Assembly (NCBI GenBank): GCA_949130485.1
Contig: OX422194.1
Coordinates: 2,520,641-2,584,640, forward strand
Reading direction: 5' to 3'
Source: Agelas oroides
Taxonomy: Eukaryota > Porifera > Demospongiae > Agelasida > Agelasidae
DNA: 64,000 nucleotides
A program made the translations under genes and the position numbers. Of the stretch, positions 46,601-53,900 are shown one piece after another. Every line of letters starts with the position of its first letter. Position 1 is the stretch's first letter. The notes under the pieces are model-generated. The model made no database searches and was not told the origin of the DNA. It worked only from the letters and a program-made list of their open reading frames with translations.

Positions 46601-48522
46601 CTCCAAACATTGAATACTGGTTCACTGATCTGGGTAAAGCTTTTGTGGAACATGCAAAGACTTTGTTTTCAGATTACTTACACATGATGAAATTCTCTAC
46701 CTTTGATATCACTAAAAGTGCTCCAAAACAAGGCCTTCTGGGATCATTTGATATTGTCATTTCGTATAATGTCATACACACTACAGAAAGTGTCATGGAC
46801 TCTGTTGTTAATCTCAAGTCTTGTCTAGGAGATGATGGTGTTCTCTTTATCATAGAAAGTGCGAAGAATGAGACCTGGGCTACACTGGCCTGGGGGATTC
46901 TTGATGGATGGTGGTACTTTAAAGACTATGATCTCAGACCAACTGAGCCAATGCTGGAACCTGAGAAATGGGAAAGAGTACTAAATGAAGCTGGCTTTGG
47001 TTCAGTCCACTCATGTCCGATTGATGAGTGTGAAAGGACTCATGTAGAAAAATTTCTTTTTCTCTGTAGTGCCAAAACCTTGACAGACAATACCAACTCA
47101 AAGCTTGGATGGTGGGAAAGTGATGCCAACAAATTTGAACCCATAAAAAGATACAGTGAATTAGCAGAAGATGAAATGGGTACTGCTACAGGAATTGATG
47201 ATTTGTCTATTGATAGACAAGCAGTTGAAATGGAGTTAAAGAGGATCTGGGTTCAGTTGCTCGGAGTAAGCACTATTCAACCAGATGATACCTTCAATTC
47301 TCTGGGTGGTGAATCACTTCTTGCGATCCAGATGATGAATCTTGTTGGTAAAAGAATAGGGTACCAACTGGAAATTGCTGACACATTTGGCTATCCAACC
47401 CTTCGAGCTCTAGCCAATTTTATTGCAGATAGAATGGTGGAGCTTAGGAATGCCAACTCAGTGGAAAGTAGTGATCTCTCTAGCACATCTACTCCAGCAG
47501 TGCAAAACGTTGGTGAATATGGACACAGTGGTGTTAGAGGTGATCTACACACTCCTAAAACTGAAACAGAAATAATTCCAGCAAATGAAGTGGAACAGCA
47601 AGGTACATTGCTTATGTTTCCGGGACAAGGAACCCAGAAGGTAGGTATGTGCATCTCAATGAAAGATAGTGCAGAAGCAAAGGCTATATTTGAAAGAGCC
47701 GAATATACTTTGGGATACAATGTCCTAGACATCTGCTTGAAGAATGATTCAGAGCTTAAAGAGAAGTTGCAGTCTACAGAATTTGTCCAAGTTTCCTTGC
47801 TTTTGGGTTGTATTGCTAAACTAGAACAACTCAAAGTAGAGAGACCAAGTCTGATGAAGACAGTGACACATGTAGCTGGCTTGAGCGTAGGAGAATTTGC
47901 AGCCTTAGTCTACACTGGTGTTATTAGTTTTGAAGATGCTCTCAAAGTGGTCCAAGCACGGGGAAAAGCCATGGAACATGAGGTTAGACACATTTCCACT
48001 GGAATGGTCAGTGTCTTTGGTCCCAAATGTGACCAGCTTCGAGAATTTATGAAGGAACACTTTCCAAGAATGTATATTTCCACGTACTTAGCAGACAACC
48101 AACACACTGTGGCAGGGACAGAGAAGGAGTGTGATGCCTTGGTGGAAGCTCTGTCACACAAACAACAGATGGAAGTGATTGATGTTAGGAAGTTACGAGT
48201 GGCAGGTGCATTCCATTCACCCTACATGAAGCCAGCAGCCAAATTAGTTGATCCAATTATTGAAGGTATAAAATTCTGCAAGCCATCCCTCCCTCTAATC
48301 ATGAATGTAAATGGACAAGCCGTTGAAGATCCTGAAGAGATAAAAGCTTTAATTTGTAAGCAGTTGGTTGCTGCTGTGGAGTGGAAAAAGTCCATTCTGA
48401 CTGCTTATAAATCTGGAGTAAGGAATTTTCTAGAAATCTCACCTGGTCGTGTTCTCTCATCCATAGTTAAGAACAGAATTTCAGAGTGCGAAGGCTGTGA
48501 AGTTGAGTTCATAGCTGTGTAG
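33460..48522 (+). CDS. Hybrid PKS-NRPS megasynthase, main part: C-A(MT)-PCP-E-FkbH-PCP-C-A-PCP-KS-cMT-ACP-AT
   Basis: A 5,020-codon open frame without introns. Its formal ATG at 33,460 is not a true start, because coding similarity begins at about 33,530 inside the C domain begun in the preceding ORF. Domains by nucleotide: C 33,530-34,660; A 34,735-37,160, interrupted by a methyltransferase at about 35,150-35,990; PCP 37,222-37,440; E 37,480-38,800; FkbH-type HAD 38,860-40,440; PCP 40,520-40,880; C 40,915-42,150; A 42,250-43,790; PCP 43,810-44,035; KS 44,095-45,375; C-methyltransferase 45,905-47,080; ACP 47,212-47,440; AT 47,602-48,519. Catalytic residues are present throughout. It ends at TAG without a thioesterase, reductase or terminal C domain. 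Base composition and codon use look like the neighbouring animal genes, not like a GC-rich bacterial cluster. The product is unknown. Confidence 0.9.
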   Translation: MIFIQQLLYFQLTHFSHVTVHFTPIVVDTPDGPKQTHNWELQICVGELNVQTEDSVMKLYEKDYMTPFDLKEGPIVRCNLYHLPNKTYYFSMVVHHIIFDGWSHFVFYNELWDTYMKISEGKHVESNLRKPLFVEFAKEEQADVMSSQSKIDSDLIYWKNKLSEPLPLTTLPGDKRRPPIFTHNGSRITHIISHDIIESLQQFSVSQYTIFTTLLSTVFVLIYHYTGDRDLIIGTPIAGRADLKAKHVIGCFVNTLIVRVQFKEGISFNEILEVVSNACLEAYDHQLAPFDHVVNHLNIPRDTSITPVFSVNVCYHNTEMRAEHVNPPSDIKVKRNLLHNDSAKWDLYFDFLQEPEGMRFTLEYYKDVFSETHAECIVKNFLTLLTSVSQQPNMAISELNLACNIARKHRYEQTSILYGATRNLEEKSLSALLLESLQLHSETSSIIEISGTSIKYSELLYKAEELAVFLRESCRLCKQSRVGLLLGNSSEAIQSILACMLSGLVYVPLDSNNPKTRLKHICNEAELKALIFSKSHLAVANHLQWACPLIKTILCVDAEDFDNLQEEVCNTALMDIELWNSVASNANNDIEGGGWKSSYTGEHMSVEEMNEYAENVLRKLKKYLNPQSKVLEIGCASGLTTQKLCQHVSHYIATDISQTMIERLMEKLKKEGITNVELKCVPADQVSHVCHCQTFDVIVMNSVVHCFPGHNYLRKVLHTCGSLLIESGVVFIGDIMDLDLKEKLVASLKSFKEVHPEHRVKTEWNNELFLSRAFIQHLCDSSAMWKSVSCSKKFHTIPNELTDFRFDAIFMKSSSYKSDISAALDKETEHRSCAIKDVTKAMQSKDGAVKIHETVSKWANAVHFEDEAYILYTSGTTGTPRGVIIGHEAMLNYVTWATAAYKFDAQTSIPLFSPLTFDFTITCIFPPLLSGSTIHVFKCFRDSYLDMASTKQLTTVKFSPIQLDTILSATEEPLSVSTYILGGEELTSTLLTKLKNNKPNDTFVVWNEYGPTEATVGCVVRCFTSEQLPLNQFELVCIGWPIDNVTVAVVRDNFKPVPIGGKGTLTIGGKCLCSDFAGTGASKEAKKSKCFSAACWGRPGEQMLLTDDIVEVMPATYELAYFGREKDCNTTKINGIRVDLMEIQHAIESNHLVHSAWVCSFVYENHTYLGAALKLKATTKSKSDSGKLWKKALTSSLANSLPTRSIPKVFITVSEPPTNINGKKDVPFLQRLFSAEMQGNCSNSVQDSSNSSSTLVSKLQRIWQSILPVNHLPNPDEDFFFDLSGDSLQAIHLVRKMRDNGFRVSVTDIFQNPSINKIIPILQENGHEIIQECDVTTVQENIRFKPTPILEEYITRSPSSECRDNFALCALLNFHAKLEENILKKALRSVMLKHASLRSKFTVRKGTVLQQAIELDPDQPRITQINITRKHDDLANEPDFISLCQQLEGSHSLSEGILLNAGIINIRERDTDESDIPDQTYAILVVHHAAIDIVSWQQALEDLASALRQLSQDKSEEPILQRCRLPFSAYCEALHAEVTTGIFASEVIYWQNIEKQCMESGCLVKNKHQCQFKSAKWLNRSIDASSLRSLSVKLDCSDQQILLTVFGRSMSLIHGHDKTAVCLESHGRQLTTVDSIDTIGWCTSRFPFILDTPLTGDIIDQVQLTGKKICEVPNHGLGFGLLKSAGKVTMSHPRIMFVFQGSLDASTKETFDGGDFKFDHIPWIEIMLNELKHGRFHHHPEDVLEFDLEIISWIHGGKLRFGCLFSKEVISESLVEDIIKYADLNLKALARKAHAETRRIKVGIIPSFHITPECIQVLQDALLHHNFTTGEMTVYPPEEALQALYKYEEIAVDVTVIIPRHKTDQQVREFTEAYIQNRDSWKSSKVVIVNAETISNSAKLPTEFLQNKDGVVLLPEFIDSKFYDSSSDMKYNMPLMQNGYTYLGLTISRAIRATLCSTRYKVIAVDADYTLWNGECAEGAVTFSGANIALHEFLLKMKNQGMLLVLLSKNSRLDVDYIFKIQQDEMVLKKDDFVLIIANWEKKSDNIRYVAQLLNLNLDTFVFIDDSVLECEELISYCPQVLTLQFPDDEKLVSTFLNNLWILDNFNITSESAKRTEMYRSEFMRQEEVKRLGNIHSLSHKDKLIQLLSSWNMKLTICKTFVYLLKQNRKLYARAAELLTRTNQFKLNNVFTKLNEIRDEHCCWLVSLEDRHGYYGIISVALLSTESDNHVTVQQWVMSCRALGRQVEHRILCEIHDEARRTNQSTCLQLAVNQTSHNIPTIQFLKSIGVEPSFSGIKLIYVTTQQSKVAETLHQVEMIGDVKVFEETVNGMSKSEDSLQSESKSSNQPVACLREVHLWIKKQWAQSLKQQTVHHNMFPITPTCKYFTIDNVKLDGHTFSSREHNLRAAWIEVLNSTKQPEEGDNFLKCGGNSFSAVFLVSKLRRTCDIDINVMDLLQNLQYSHFKSIVLHAKSIGDVMQEQQQYSSKCYPLTPAQQRMLILQQTAPHSTAYVETIACHTLNTVKPAEVFKALAKQHPIMTSRIKMDNESQMYVITMNGELTFDAKPEEVADLKTAEEYLTKTIPVIKLVLAPLVEFRHLKVGNLTILVVHMHHAITDDITLTNILCDLQKLMCDVAQITGVSEQSFTYVDDEKSYVCSSQYGADVKFWNERFATIPPDVNLAILPKSESVWSDAKLYKARHRSELIPTETVQKISNYCNALGVTNFQYYLACTSLLLQRYLGVDEIVLAIPVTTRTDIHKKTEGLFVNTVLFRVVFDSNKTLGQYIREVSQHWLQTLYHSQYPLDQVAKTVWKEHGKSVNSFCCVMFNYTSKKRSDNEIRVYSKHAKMPLSVDIICNDNITHEVLLEWAVDMIDDGVAERLGDGVVTTCCHALDEVDNKLNELEALSQHEYQLLQSFNLNAEEIDHKESLPIHRAFEESAALNPRALALVCGGVSLSHGQLNEIASRIAHGIYQKIGQSTLKSQPIVVVMEKNEYAIASILGIWKAGGHFLPVALGTQGCLKDILDKCTPAAILSNVLIQEINLKEENCLLMTTEDLIKHSSNEYELLQVKTSEDDLAYIIRTSGSTGRPKQCKISHRSLSIIASAWRQRYNMDKFHVNVLQWAPFSFDVFVGDLVRGLVCAQGQLTLCPDMFRLDVPYILNLIKEHKITMVEVTPQFGLQIVENANDKELESLKLFILGSDVLQCHVYKKIKGHLNKHQRVINSYGMTEATIDSSFFEGNIIPKTRSGTIPIGKPLPGVTLHILNAKTLQLCPVGTVGELYICGDILASGDVEIVQLEHLDCWGMKTGDSACWLPSGDIELMGRLDNMVKLRGFRISTTEIANKIVEHVRGVKNAFVVPLVSDETSGNRIEFLCAFLILDVSVNESEVNCHVVCSQLRSELPYYMLPDIVQIVDQIPLTAHGKIDHKVLPKVSGLLELKSQRQIEKYHYKSPTASTLKQLFAEALGISDSNQIHHELTFMEQGGHSLILVRFSSLIKQKSTLDVGIADLFSYPSINALAEYIDEKNASKSNKYQQELCEWNEGQGNHEHIAVTGVGLRLPGGIMSLTQLWEVLEKGNDLIGDFPETRAKDVLTCLSASTAKTFSNADTFKGAFLEQIDKFDNQFFKIPPGEAKFMSPEQRLFLQVATEALAEGNKISNVKGAKIGVFVGSSEVGYSQLNHPDEAVCVSGLMPGMIATRVAYQWDLKGPTMLVDTACSSSLMALKQACEFIKRNECEGALVGGINLVLYPAQTGIFGQRSILSPDFQCKAFDKDASGTAVGEGVLCLYVEPLSAALKDEKPVYGVIHSIASNSVGHGNGITAPTSTSQQKVIEKALNDAQVNPSDITFIESHGTGTKLGDRIELSALATVFKTKDVGKLPIGSVKSMFGHLDSAAGLLGVFKVLALLMTKQITPTAHFKTPHPELVSSCLCVPTETIPWKANKLKARIAGVSSFGLTGTNCHAIIAEPSSSWSKTEEQFEIAGCLYPLIFSGKTMEQIRKQMSLYKIYIQHLLVEPTGNTLPGLCLTVAQRLKELADIKAGYFQCRMVITAKENQQLLKIIDIISSTQDGDALIQLAAVRSDVYVYTPEFKKVKPINPACYDYLVNGKINIEGLFPDSHGCIKSVPGVTVAMYSESRHWLEPTFASVTETHEGLLDLLDKKLAETREMVRMLPLAPTQDLIETQAKFCAAIIIQLLLSTDLAEYLRDGRDITLKKAFSLSGMLIKYEKLFFVMIRELSDSGLIDASSGDESIHYLNSFKFKCQHFLDANPEAIANNAAIKYPLWADCFRFPLYCSKYLFEVLQGRMSPLSVIYPQGDLNFMYQFDKLGDLLGDVYYNMYMQVIAIYARQLSNKGEKVRVLEVGAGVGHVTRQLLPKLKDTPNIEYWFTDLGKAFVEHAKTLFSDYLHMMKFSTFDITKSAPKQGLLGSFDIVISYNVIHTTESVMDSVVNLKSCLGDDGVLFIIESAKNETWATLAWGILDGWWYFKDYDLRPTEPMLEPEKWERVLNEAGFGSVHSCPIDECERTHVEKFLFLCSAKTLTDNTNSKLGWWESDANKFEPIKRYSELAEDEMGTATGIDDLSIDRQAVEMELKRIWVQLLGVSTIQPDDTFNSLGGESLLAIQMMNLVGKRIGYQLEIADTFGYPTLRALANFIADRMVELRNANSVESSDLSSTSTPAVQNVGEYGHSGVRGDLHTPKTETEIIPANEVEQQGTLLMFPGQGTQKVGMCISMKDSAEAKAIFERAEYTLGYNVLDICLKNDSELKEKLQSTEFVQVSLLLGCIAKLEQLKVERPSLMKTVTHVAGLSVGEFAALVYTGVISFEDALKVVQARGKAMEHEVRHISTGMVSVFGPKCDQLREFMKEHFPRMYISTYLADNQHTVAGTEKECDALVEALSHKQQMEVIDVRKLRVAGAFHSPYMKPAAKLVDPIIEGIKFCKPSLPLIMNVNGQAVEDPEEIKALICKQLVAAVEWKKSILTAYKSGVRNFLEISPGRVLSSIVKNRISECEGCEVEFIAV
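34735..37160 (+). other. Domain: adenylation A1 interrupted by a methyltransferase between a2 and a3
   Basis: The a2-like motif (LSGLVYVPLDSNNP) at about 34,966 is followed by a SAM-binding VLEIGCASG at 35,347 and a typical class I MT core, then the a3 loop YTSGTTGTPRG near 36,070, NEYGPTEAT at 36,478, a degenerate a7/a8 (GREKDCNTTKINGIRVD) and the catalytic Lys of NGKK (codon 37,126). Hand alignment to the GrsA pocket gives roughly D-F-T-F-I-G-E-V-G-K, closest to published asparagine-type codes (D-L-T-K-L-G-E-V-G-K). That is a weak prediction. The usual position for N-methylating insertions is a8-a9, so a2-a3 placement is notable. Confidence 0.8.
37222..38800 (+). other. Domains: PCP1 and epimerase-type domain E
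   Basis: PCP1 has LSGDSLQAI with the carrier serine at codon 37,318. The following domain is of the C/E superfamily with HHAAIDIVSW (His codons 37,918 and 37,921), where the usual DG is DI. Near its end it has GLGFGLLK and PRIMFVFQG, both diagnostic for epimerisation domains. It would set the D-configuration of the amino acid on PCP1. Confidence 0.82.
38860..40880 (+). other. Domains: FkbH-type glyceryl transferase/phosphatase and PCP2
   Basis: The HAD signature DADYTLWNG (first Asp codon 39,355) is followed by LLSKNS, the ELNL-like LNLNLDTFVFIDDS motif, RTEMYR, RTNQFKLN and an MSCRALGRQVE-like tail, the conserved sequence of FkbH proteins. Family knowledge: these take 1,3-bisphosphoglycerate, remove phosphate and load glyceryl onto a carrier. 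The adjacent carrier has CGGNSF with its serine at codon 40,756. There is no C domain between the E domain and this unit, which suggests an internal starter-loading site rather than an extension step. Confidence 0.85.
40915..44035 (+). other. Module: condensation C2, adenylation A2, PCP3
   Basis: C2 carries MHHAITDD (His codon 41,296; the G of HHxxxDG is D), followed by a GLFVNT-type motif. A2 has RTSGSTGRPKQCKISH, NSYGMTEATID, a clear TGD...GRLDNMVKLRGFRIS and AHGKIDHK with the catalytic Lys at codon 43,732. Its hand-derived pocket, about D-V-G-V-F-L-S-I-D-K, matches no standard code well and only partly resembles serine codes. PCP3 has EQGGHSL (serine codon 43,921). Confidence 0.87.
44095..45886 (+). 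other. Domain: ketosynthase KS2 plus AT-less linker
   Basis: Canonical DTACSSS (Cys codon 44,611), ESHGTGT (His codon 45,016) and FGHLDSAAG (His codon 45,130). After the KS, about 170 residues of linker end in YSESRHWLEP, a diverged form of the post-KS tail of AT-less modules. It follows PCP3, so it would extend an aminoacyl chain. Confidence 0.9.
45905..47440 (+). other. Domains: C-methyltransferase and terminal ACP
   Basis: VLEVGAGVGHVT at about 46,540, FDIVISYNVIHTT near 46,750, and GILDGWWYFKDYDLRP near 46,890 match PKS C-methyltransferases, which alpha-methylate a beta-ketoacyl intermediate. The carrier following has SLGGESLLAIQMM with its serine at codon 47,314. No ketoreductase is present, so the beta-keto group would remain. 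Confidence 0.87.
47602..48519 (+). other. Domain: C-terminal malonyl transacylase (AT), MCAT-like
   Basis: MFPGQGTQKVGMC at about 47,612, nucleophile in GLSVGE (Ser codon 47,884) and GAFHSPYM with the partner His (codon 48,214). GLSVGEFAALVYTG, with a hydrophobic residue in place of the His of GHSxGE, and the LEISPGR tail read like animal mitochondrial malonyl-CoA:ACP transacylase rather than modular PKS AT domains. It is separated from the ACP by a roughly 50-residue polar linker and is the only AT in the protein. Confidence 0.85.
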
Positions 48523-49636
48523 GTACCTACTAGTTCAGTGATTGGTTATAGTTCATGTGCTTTGACAAATCTGTTATGTTTATTTTACAGCTTACAAACA
48601 GTAGATTGCAGTGTAACATGTTATTTGTAGAATGTATAGGTATGTATAAGTCAGATGACTAAATCTTCAATTTCAAGTTCAAGCTGTGGCACACCAACTC
48701 CCTGCAAGTATATATAGCAAGTAGCGGCAGCCAACCGGACAACAGGAGTGGATTACCCACTACCCATCCAATCCCTGTTACACAAGTGACTCTTTGTAAC
48801 TAGACTTTTACAATAGCTGTATGATGCCAACTGGCTATGCTTAGACAAGCCAGGCTGTCAACCTGTAGTTAAGTCACTGATTTCTTTCCACTTGAGGTGC
48901 AGTTACGTACAATTTATCTACACCCCAAGTGGAAAAAGAAAAGGATCCGTGGGACATAAAAGTGCTCGTGTATTATATTTTAATGCTTCTCTATGAGCCT
49001 CAAGTTTGATATCACAGTTGGAAGCAGTTATCATTGAAGTATCTACAGTGCAAGCACTAAGGCTGAGAGCTAATCCATGGTGACTGCAAGGGGCCAAACA
49101 TTTGACCTTCAACAAATTTGACCTATAGTGACACAGGATAGAAAAAAATTACTTGCTCCTAGCAAGAATTGAACCCAGTACATGACATATAATAACACAA
49201 AAATGAATCCACCATTCAGTAGCACTAGAGTAAGGCTCACTCTTTTTTGAGTCTAGTAATATAATTATGTTCATTTGCACAGTGCAATAACTCTGTGACA
49301 ACACCAATACATCATAACTAGTCACAAAATGATAGGTTGTGCCATTATTGTTGCAAGTACATATATTCAGAACTGAATAATACAGGATCACATCAAGAGT
49401 AATGTAATGATCATGTCATCATATCTTTGGTAATATTCAGTGCCACAGTTCATCATGATCAGTCATTGTTCTTTTCACATTCAGGCCTACAGTGGAGGGT
49501 ATAGGTAGTAGTAGTCAAACAAAAGAAGGGAGCACTGGACTAAGTATGTAAACAAATGTACTTCATACCTGTCATTCAGAATATTTAGTCCATCATCAGA
49601 ACAAAGGGAAAGGTTATGCTGTAAGTCCACCTGAAA
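48523..49636. other. Convergent intergenic region
   Basis: 3' flanks of the megasynthase (+) and SSX2IP (-). A TTTATT at about 48,577 gives AATAAA on the minus strand. GTACCT directly after the megasynthase stop and TTTTACAG near 48,585 could bound a 3' UTR intron. A copy of the ACACCCCAAGTGGAAA dispersed sequence lies near 48,922. A terminal SSX2IP exon may lie at about 49,085-49,060 (minus, after CCCTTGCAG), unproven. Confidence 0.4.
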
Positions 49637-50913
49637 TCAGTGATCAACAGCCACAGTGTCATTTATGGTAAGCGTAAACAAAAATTCATAAACAGTTGAA
49701 TACATCATGTGATTTTTCCTTGCCTGCAGATCTGTTTGGATTATAGGCTCTTTACTAGTTGAGGATCCCTCTGGCTCCACATGACTTTCACCAGGAGACC
49801 CTGAGATGTTTATCTTGCTTGCAGGAGTAGAACTTAACTTCATACAGAATGAATCCACTGGACGGAAAGAAAGTTTCTGCAAACTCATCTGTGGACACTA
49901 CCATTTGCAAATTAGTAGACTATTTGCGTTAGTTATACTCATACTGCAACTCAAGTTAGTCTTCAGCCAGTCAGGGTTCTTGTTATGCCTTTAGAGATGA
50001 TTTGCACCATTTGGTTAATTGCAGCAGCAGATAAGACAAATTTCAAGTAAGGGCACTATTTGGATCACTTTGTAAATCCACAGTTACTGACATGGCTTCA
50101 TACTTAGTGGTAAAAAAACGACGAGTTTCAATGGATCTATAGCAATCAGTAGTGCATCATGTAATAGTTTAAGAATGTGCATGTATAATATATTGTAATA
50201 TTGTCATTGAATTTTAATGCTGGTTTAGATTTTAAGAATATTGTCCCCATGTTGTTTAACGAAGAATGCTCCTTCTGATAACACAGGAGGTAACAGAGAA
50301 GCAAGTCGCCACTCCATTCTTTTCTTAGCCAGCAGTAAGGCTACTCAGTAGCAAACTTTGTGATTATCACTGTCATTGTGTAAGCAACCAGCTCATTGAC
50401 TACTGCTACTTATACTGCTGACAGAGTACTTCACTTGAGAAACTTGTCCAGGACATACAACACAGTAGAAAGTCACTATCAAAATACGTTGGGAGTGGAT
50501 GTTCAATTACTAAAATATTATTTGAATGCAAATTACTTTCTATTTAATGCACTGCAAAATTTTAATGAATATAATTTTTGGGGGGCTTTGATAAGTGTAG
50601 ACTGAAGTTCGGATAAGTGAATTCCTACCGTAGTTTCTGACAAACAACTTCTACAGTAGGTCTACCGACAGTACACACATAAATATGTATTCTTATGAGT
50701 GGTAACCTCCTCTACAAAAGGAAGGTGCAGTGGAAATTCTGGAAACAAAAGTTTCAAGTTGTAAAAATGGTGTATGCTTACAATCTCTTGTCGAGTTCAG
50801 AATAGAAGCATCCAAAAACTGCTCTCGTAGGAAAGCTGCCTTTTCATCTTCAAAACCTTGTCGCTACAGAAAAGAGTGGTATAAAGAGTCTCTAACTTGT
50901 CTCACAATCAAAC

Positions 50914-50953
<40 letters not shown>

Positions 50954-53900
50954 CGTGTGCGTGTGTGTGTATGTGTGTGCGTGTGCGTGTGTGTGTATGT
51001 GTGTGCGTGCATGCGTGCGTGCGTGCGTGTGTGTGTTGTGTGTGTACTGTTTGATTAACATATCTCTGGAGGGAAGAAGTGCCCAGGTACTTTACAGTTA
51101 TACTTTTGCCCATGTAGCTACTAGCCAGTCTTCGCTTTCTGCATGCTGTGGCCTATCTACAAATACCGTATATTCATACATTGTCAAATGCATACACTTA
51201 CATCTCCACACAAAGGAGAGCAAGGTCTAATAGCAACATGCACCTAGCAGTGAGGTGCATTTGCAAGCCAGAGTGTGCTTTATATAGAGTACTGCAAATA
51301 AGGTCAAAAGTAGAGGCAGCTCAGCACACACACAATCTCAATGTGGCCCAGCTCAGGTATGCGGTAATAAACAACATGCATCCAGTAACCAGGACTTAAC
51401 AGCAAATATGTGTTTATCAGTGGAATGCACTTAACAAAGCATGAGTATAAAGTATAGCTACACTCAACAATTGGTGCATGCAAACATGTACACACAAATG
51501 TATGTACAACATTAACTTTCATGTAATAAGTATGAAAATGCTTTTCAACCTGGTGTTGTCAGGATTTCATACCAAGATGGGGATTGTCTAAATAAAGTTT
51601 GATATCATAGGTATTTGTTATTCTTTTGCTACAGTGAAAGTCACATTAGAACCAACTTTAGATCATACAACTTTCCTTGAGAGGGAGTGGGCATGCCTTC
51701 AAACCCACATGTTCCACACACACACTCTCTCTCTTCGATCTGAATAATACATTGCCCCCAGCAGGGAAACACAAAGCTCTTCAGTGTATACCCTTACATG
51801 TGTACCTCTCGGTCCAGTCTCTTGGCAGCATCCAGGTACTTTAGCCTCTCTTCTTCAAAGGTTTGCTGCTGCTCCTTGAACAGTAGCTTTTCTGCCTCAA
51901 GCTGCTCCCATTCCTGCCACAAACGACTCTCATTCTGCAAAGAATGAAGTTCAGAGTGACGTGTTATAGTTGCACAAAATAGACAGAATTGATGCACATG
52001 CAGTATAAATAGTTTGCTTCTTCTGGATATTTTCTCAAGCTTCAAAAGGACTTAACACCCAAGCAAGCTCTCTTCCCAGTCCAGTACACAAATAGTATGT
52101 AGTCCAAGGCAGTCAATTATAAGTGTTTGTTTGTTTCCAAACTGCGTGGTGGTCTAGAAGCCAGGCTACTTAATTAAGTCATCAACTCTACACTTACTAG
52201 TAGCTTAGGAACAGTCTGCTCCCCTTCACCTGTTTGATCTGCACTTTTCTGAGACATGAGAAGAGAGGTACATTCATTACTGCTTTGTTTTGTACTGTTT
52301 GCAAGTGATGATGAAATTAAGGACAACATGGTGATGACATTTTTCAAAACTGTTCACTGATGCACATACAACTAGCTGCAAAATGTAGACTGTCGTATTG
52401 TGTAAAGTTCAGGGGTAAAACATTCAGTTCAGTTCAGTTTGCAGATGTACCACAATGTATGAAGCATTTACCTGAAATGTTTTGGAGGCTCACACTCAAG
52501 TAGCTTTGTCAAACTGACAAATTTGCAGAAAAATTACTGCTACACATGCTCATATGTACCAGGCCTGTAGGCAGGGGGGGTTCACTCGAACCCCCCTTTT
52601 GGCCTCCAAAGATTTTATATACACCGCTTAACTGTACATTTTAAGTGCCCTACCGTTTGAAAGTGGTCCACTAGTCTCGCTGCTATTGAGAATCACCACC
52701 GTTCAAACGAGTCTGGTTGCAGCTATGCGAGCCGTTTGTTCACGGAGGACCAGCGCGGAATGCGCGCGTAAGCTGTTTACGCCGCTGCGATGAAAGGACG
52801 CGCGTAAATACGTGCGTAAATAGATCGCTATTTCAGGCGCTCGAGAGGTCACCAGTTGTCCTTCTAGTGATGTCACCCCACCTGCTGTTCTGTCAACCTT
52901 AGTACCTTCTCTCGTGGAAATTCTAAGTCAGTTGGCATAGCAAATGCATGCGTGGACAGCCAAAAATTGGATGCAATACTCCGCGAGCCATGTAGCTACT
53001 ACGGCTATTCTTCTGTCCCAGAATGGCCTCAGAAGCATTCTCAGAGCATCTAATTTCAAAAAATTTCCTGGGGGAGCATGCCCCCAGATCCCCCCTAGTC
53101 GTGCATGCTTACGCATGTATACATACACGACAGACACCCATGTAACCATAAATCCTGGCTACGGGGCTGTGGCCAATTGGATATTTCTGTGGTTTGGCTG
53201 GGGGCAGTCTACCATGTAAAATAGTTGCATTGTGTGGTGACTCAGGTAAGAGCAAATGAGCAAAGTTAGTATAGCTTCCGGTTTTACGTACGTAGCAGCA
53301 TGCTGCATGACATCTGACAAGATTCACATGCGCTGGTCATTCGTTCTCTTGCACATTACTGCTTGCAGCAGGAAAAAGGCTCTGGGAATGAGGCTAGCTC
53401 AAGACAATGAAACAATGATGCAGGCAGATTTCACAGTAGATTATGCATGTACCGCATGCCCTGAGCAAGAACCATTTCCATGCATGTGTCAAGCGATGCG
53501 GGGAGATTTCACAGTAGATTCAGATCTGGAAGTCAGAAGCCAGTACTATAGCTCAAACACTTAAACACTTCTCTGTGTAAGCACCCATCCCTAGTTTTTC
53601 CTATGAGTGCCCATGGGTGCTTGCTCAGGGCAATATGGTATTAATTAGTACATGCATGTATAACTTGTTAGATACAAACTTGATCTGCAGACTATAACCA
53701 TACTGAATTAGGATATTAAATTGGACATTTTACTATGCATATGAAAGTGAATATGCAGTGAGACTGCTACCAGAAGAGCATGTCGTGAAGAATGCACGGC
53801 AGTATATTAATGAGATTCGGCATAAGTGTGTGCAATTCTCGCATTAAAGTGTGATAGTTACATGTAACTAGGTCAGTGAGCCCTTTGCATCAGACTTTAG

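Noticed and set aside
30786-48522. The synthase as bacterial symbiont contamination
   Set aside because: It lies in uninterrupted sequence with a multi-exon animal gene and dispersed animal-type repeats on both sides, has splice signals at its 5' end, and has no bacterial operon partners or ribosome-binding site. A misassembly cannot be excluded from sequence alone.
49140-49235. tRNA or tRNA-derived SINE on the minus strand
   Set aside because: A GGTTCAATTC box B-like sequence and a weak box A-like stretch are present, but the T stem and acceptor do not pair convincingly.
50730-51113. Cysteine/valine and histidine/threonine repeat proteins
   Set aside because: They are translations of a GT microsatellite within an SSX2IP intron.
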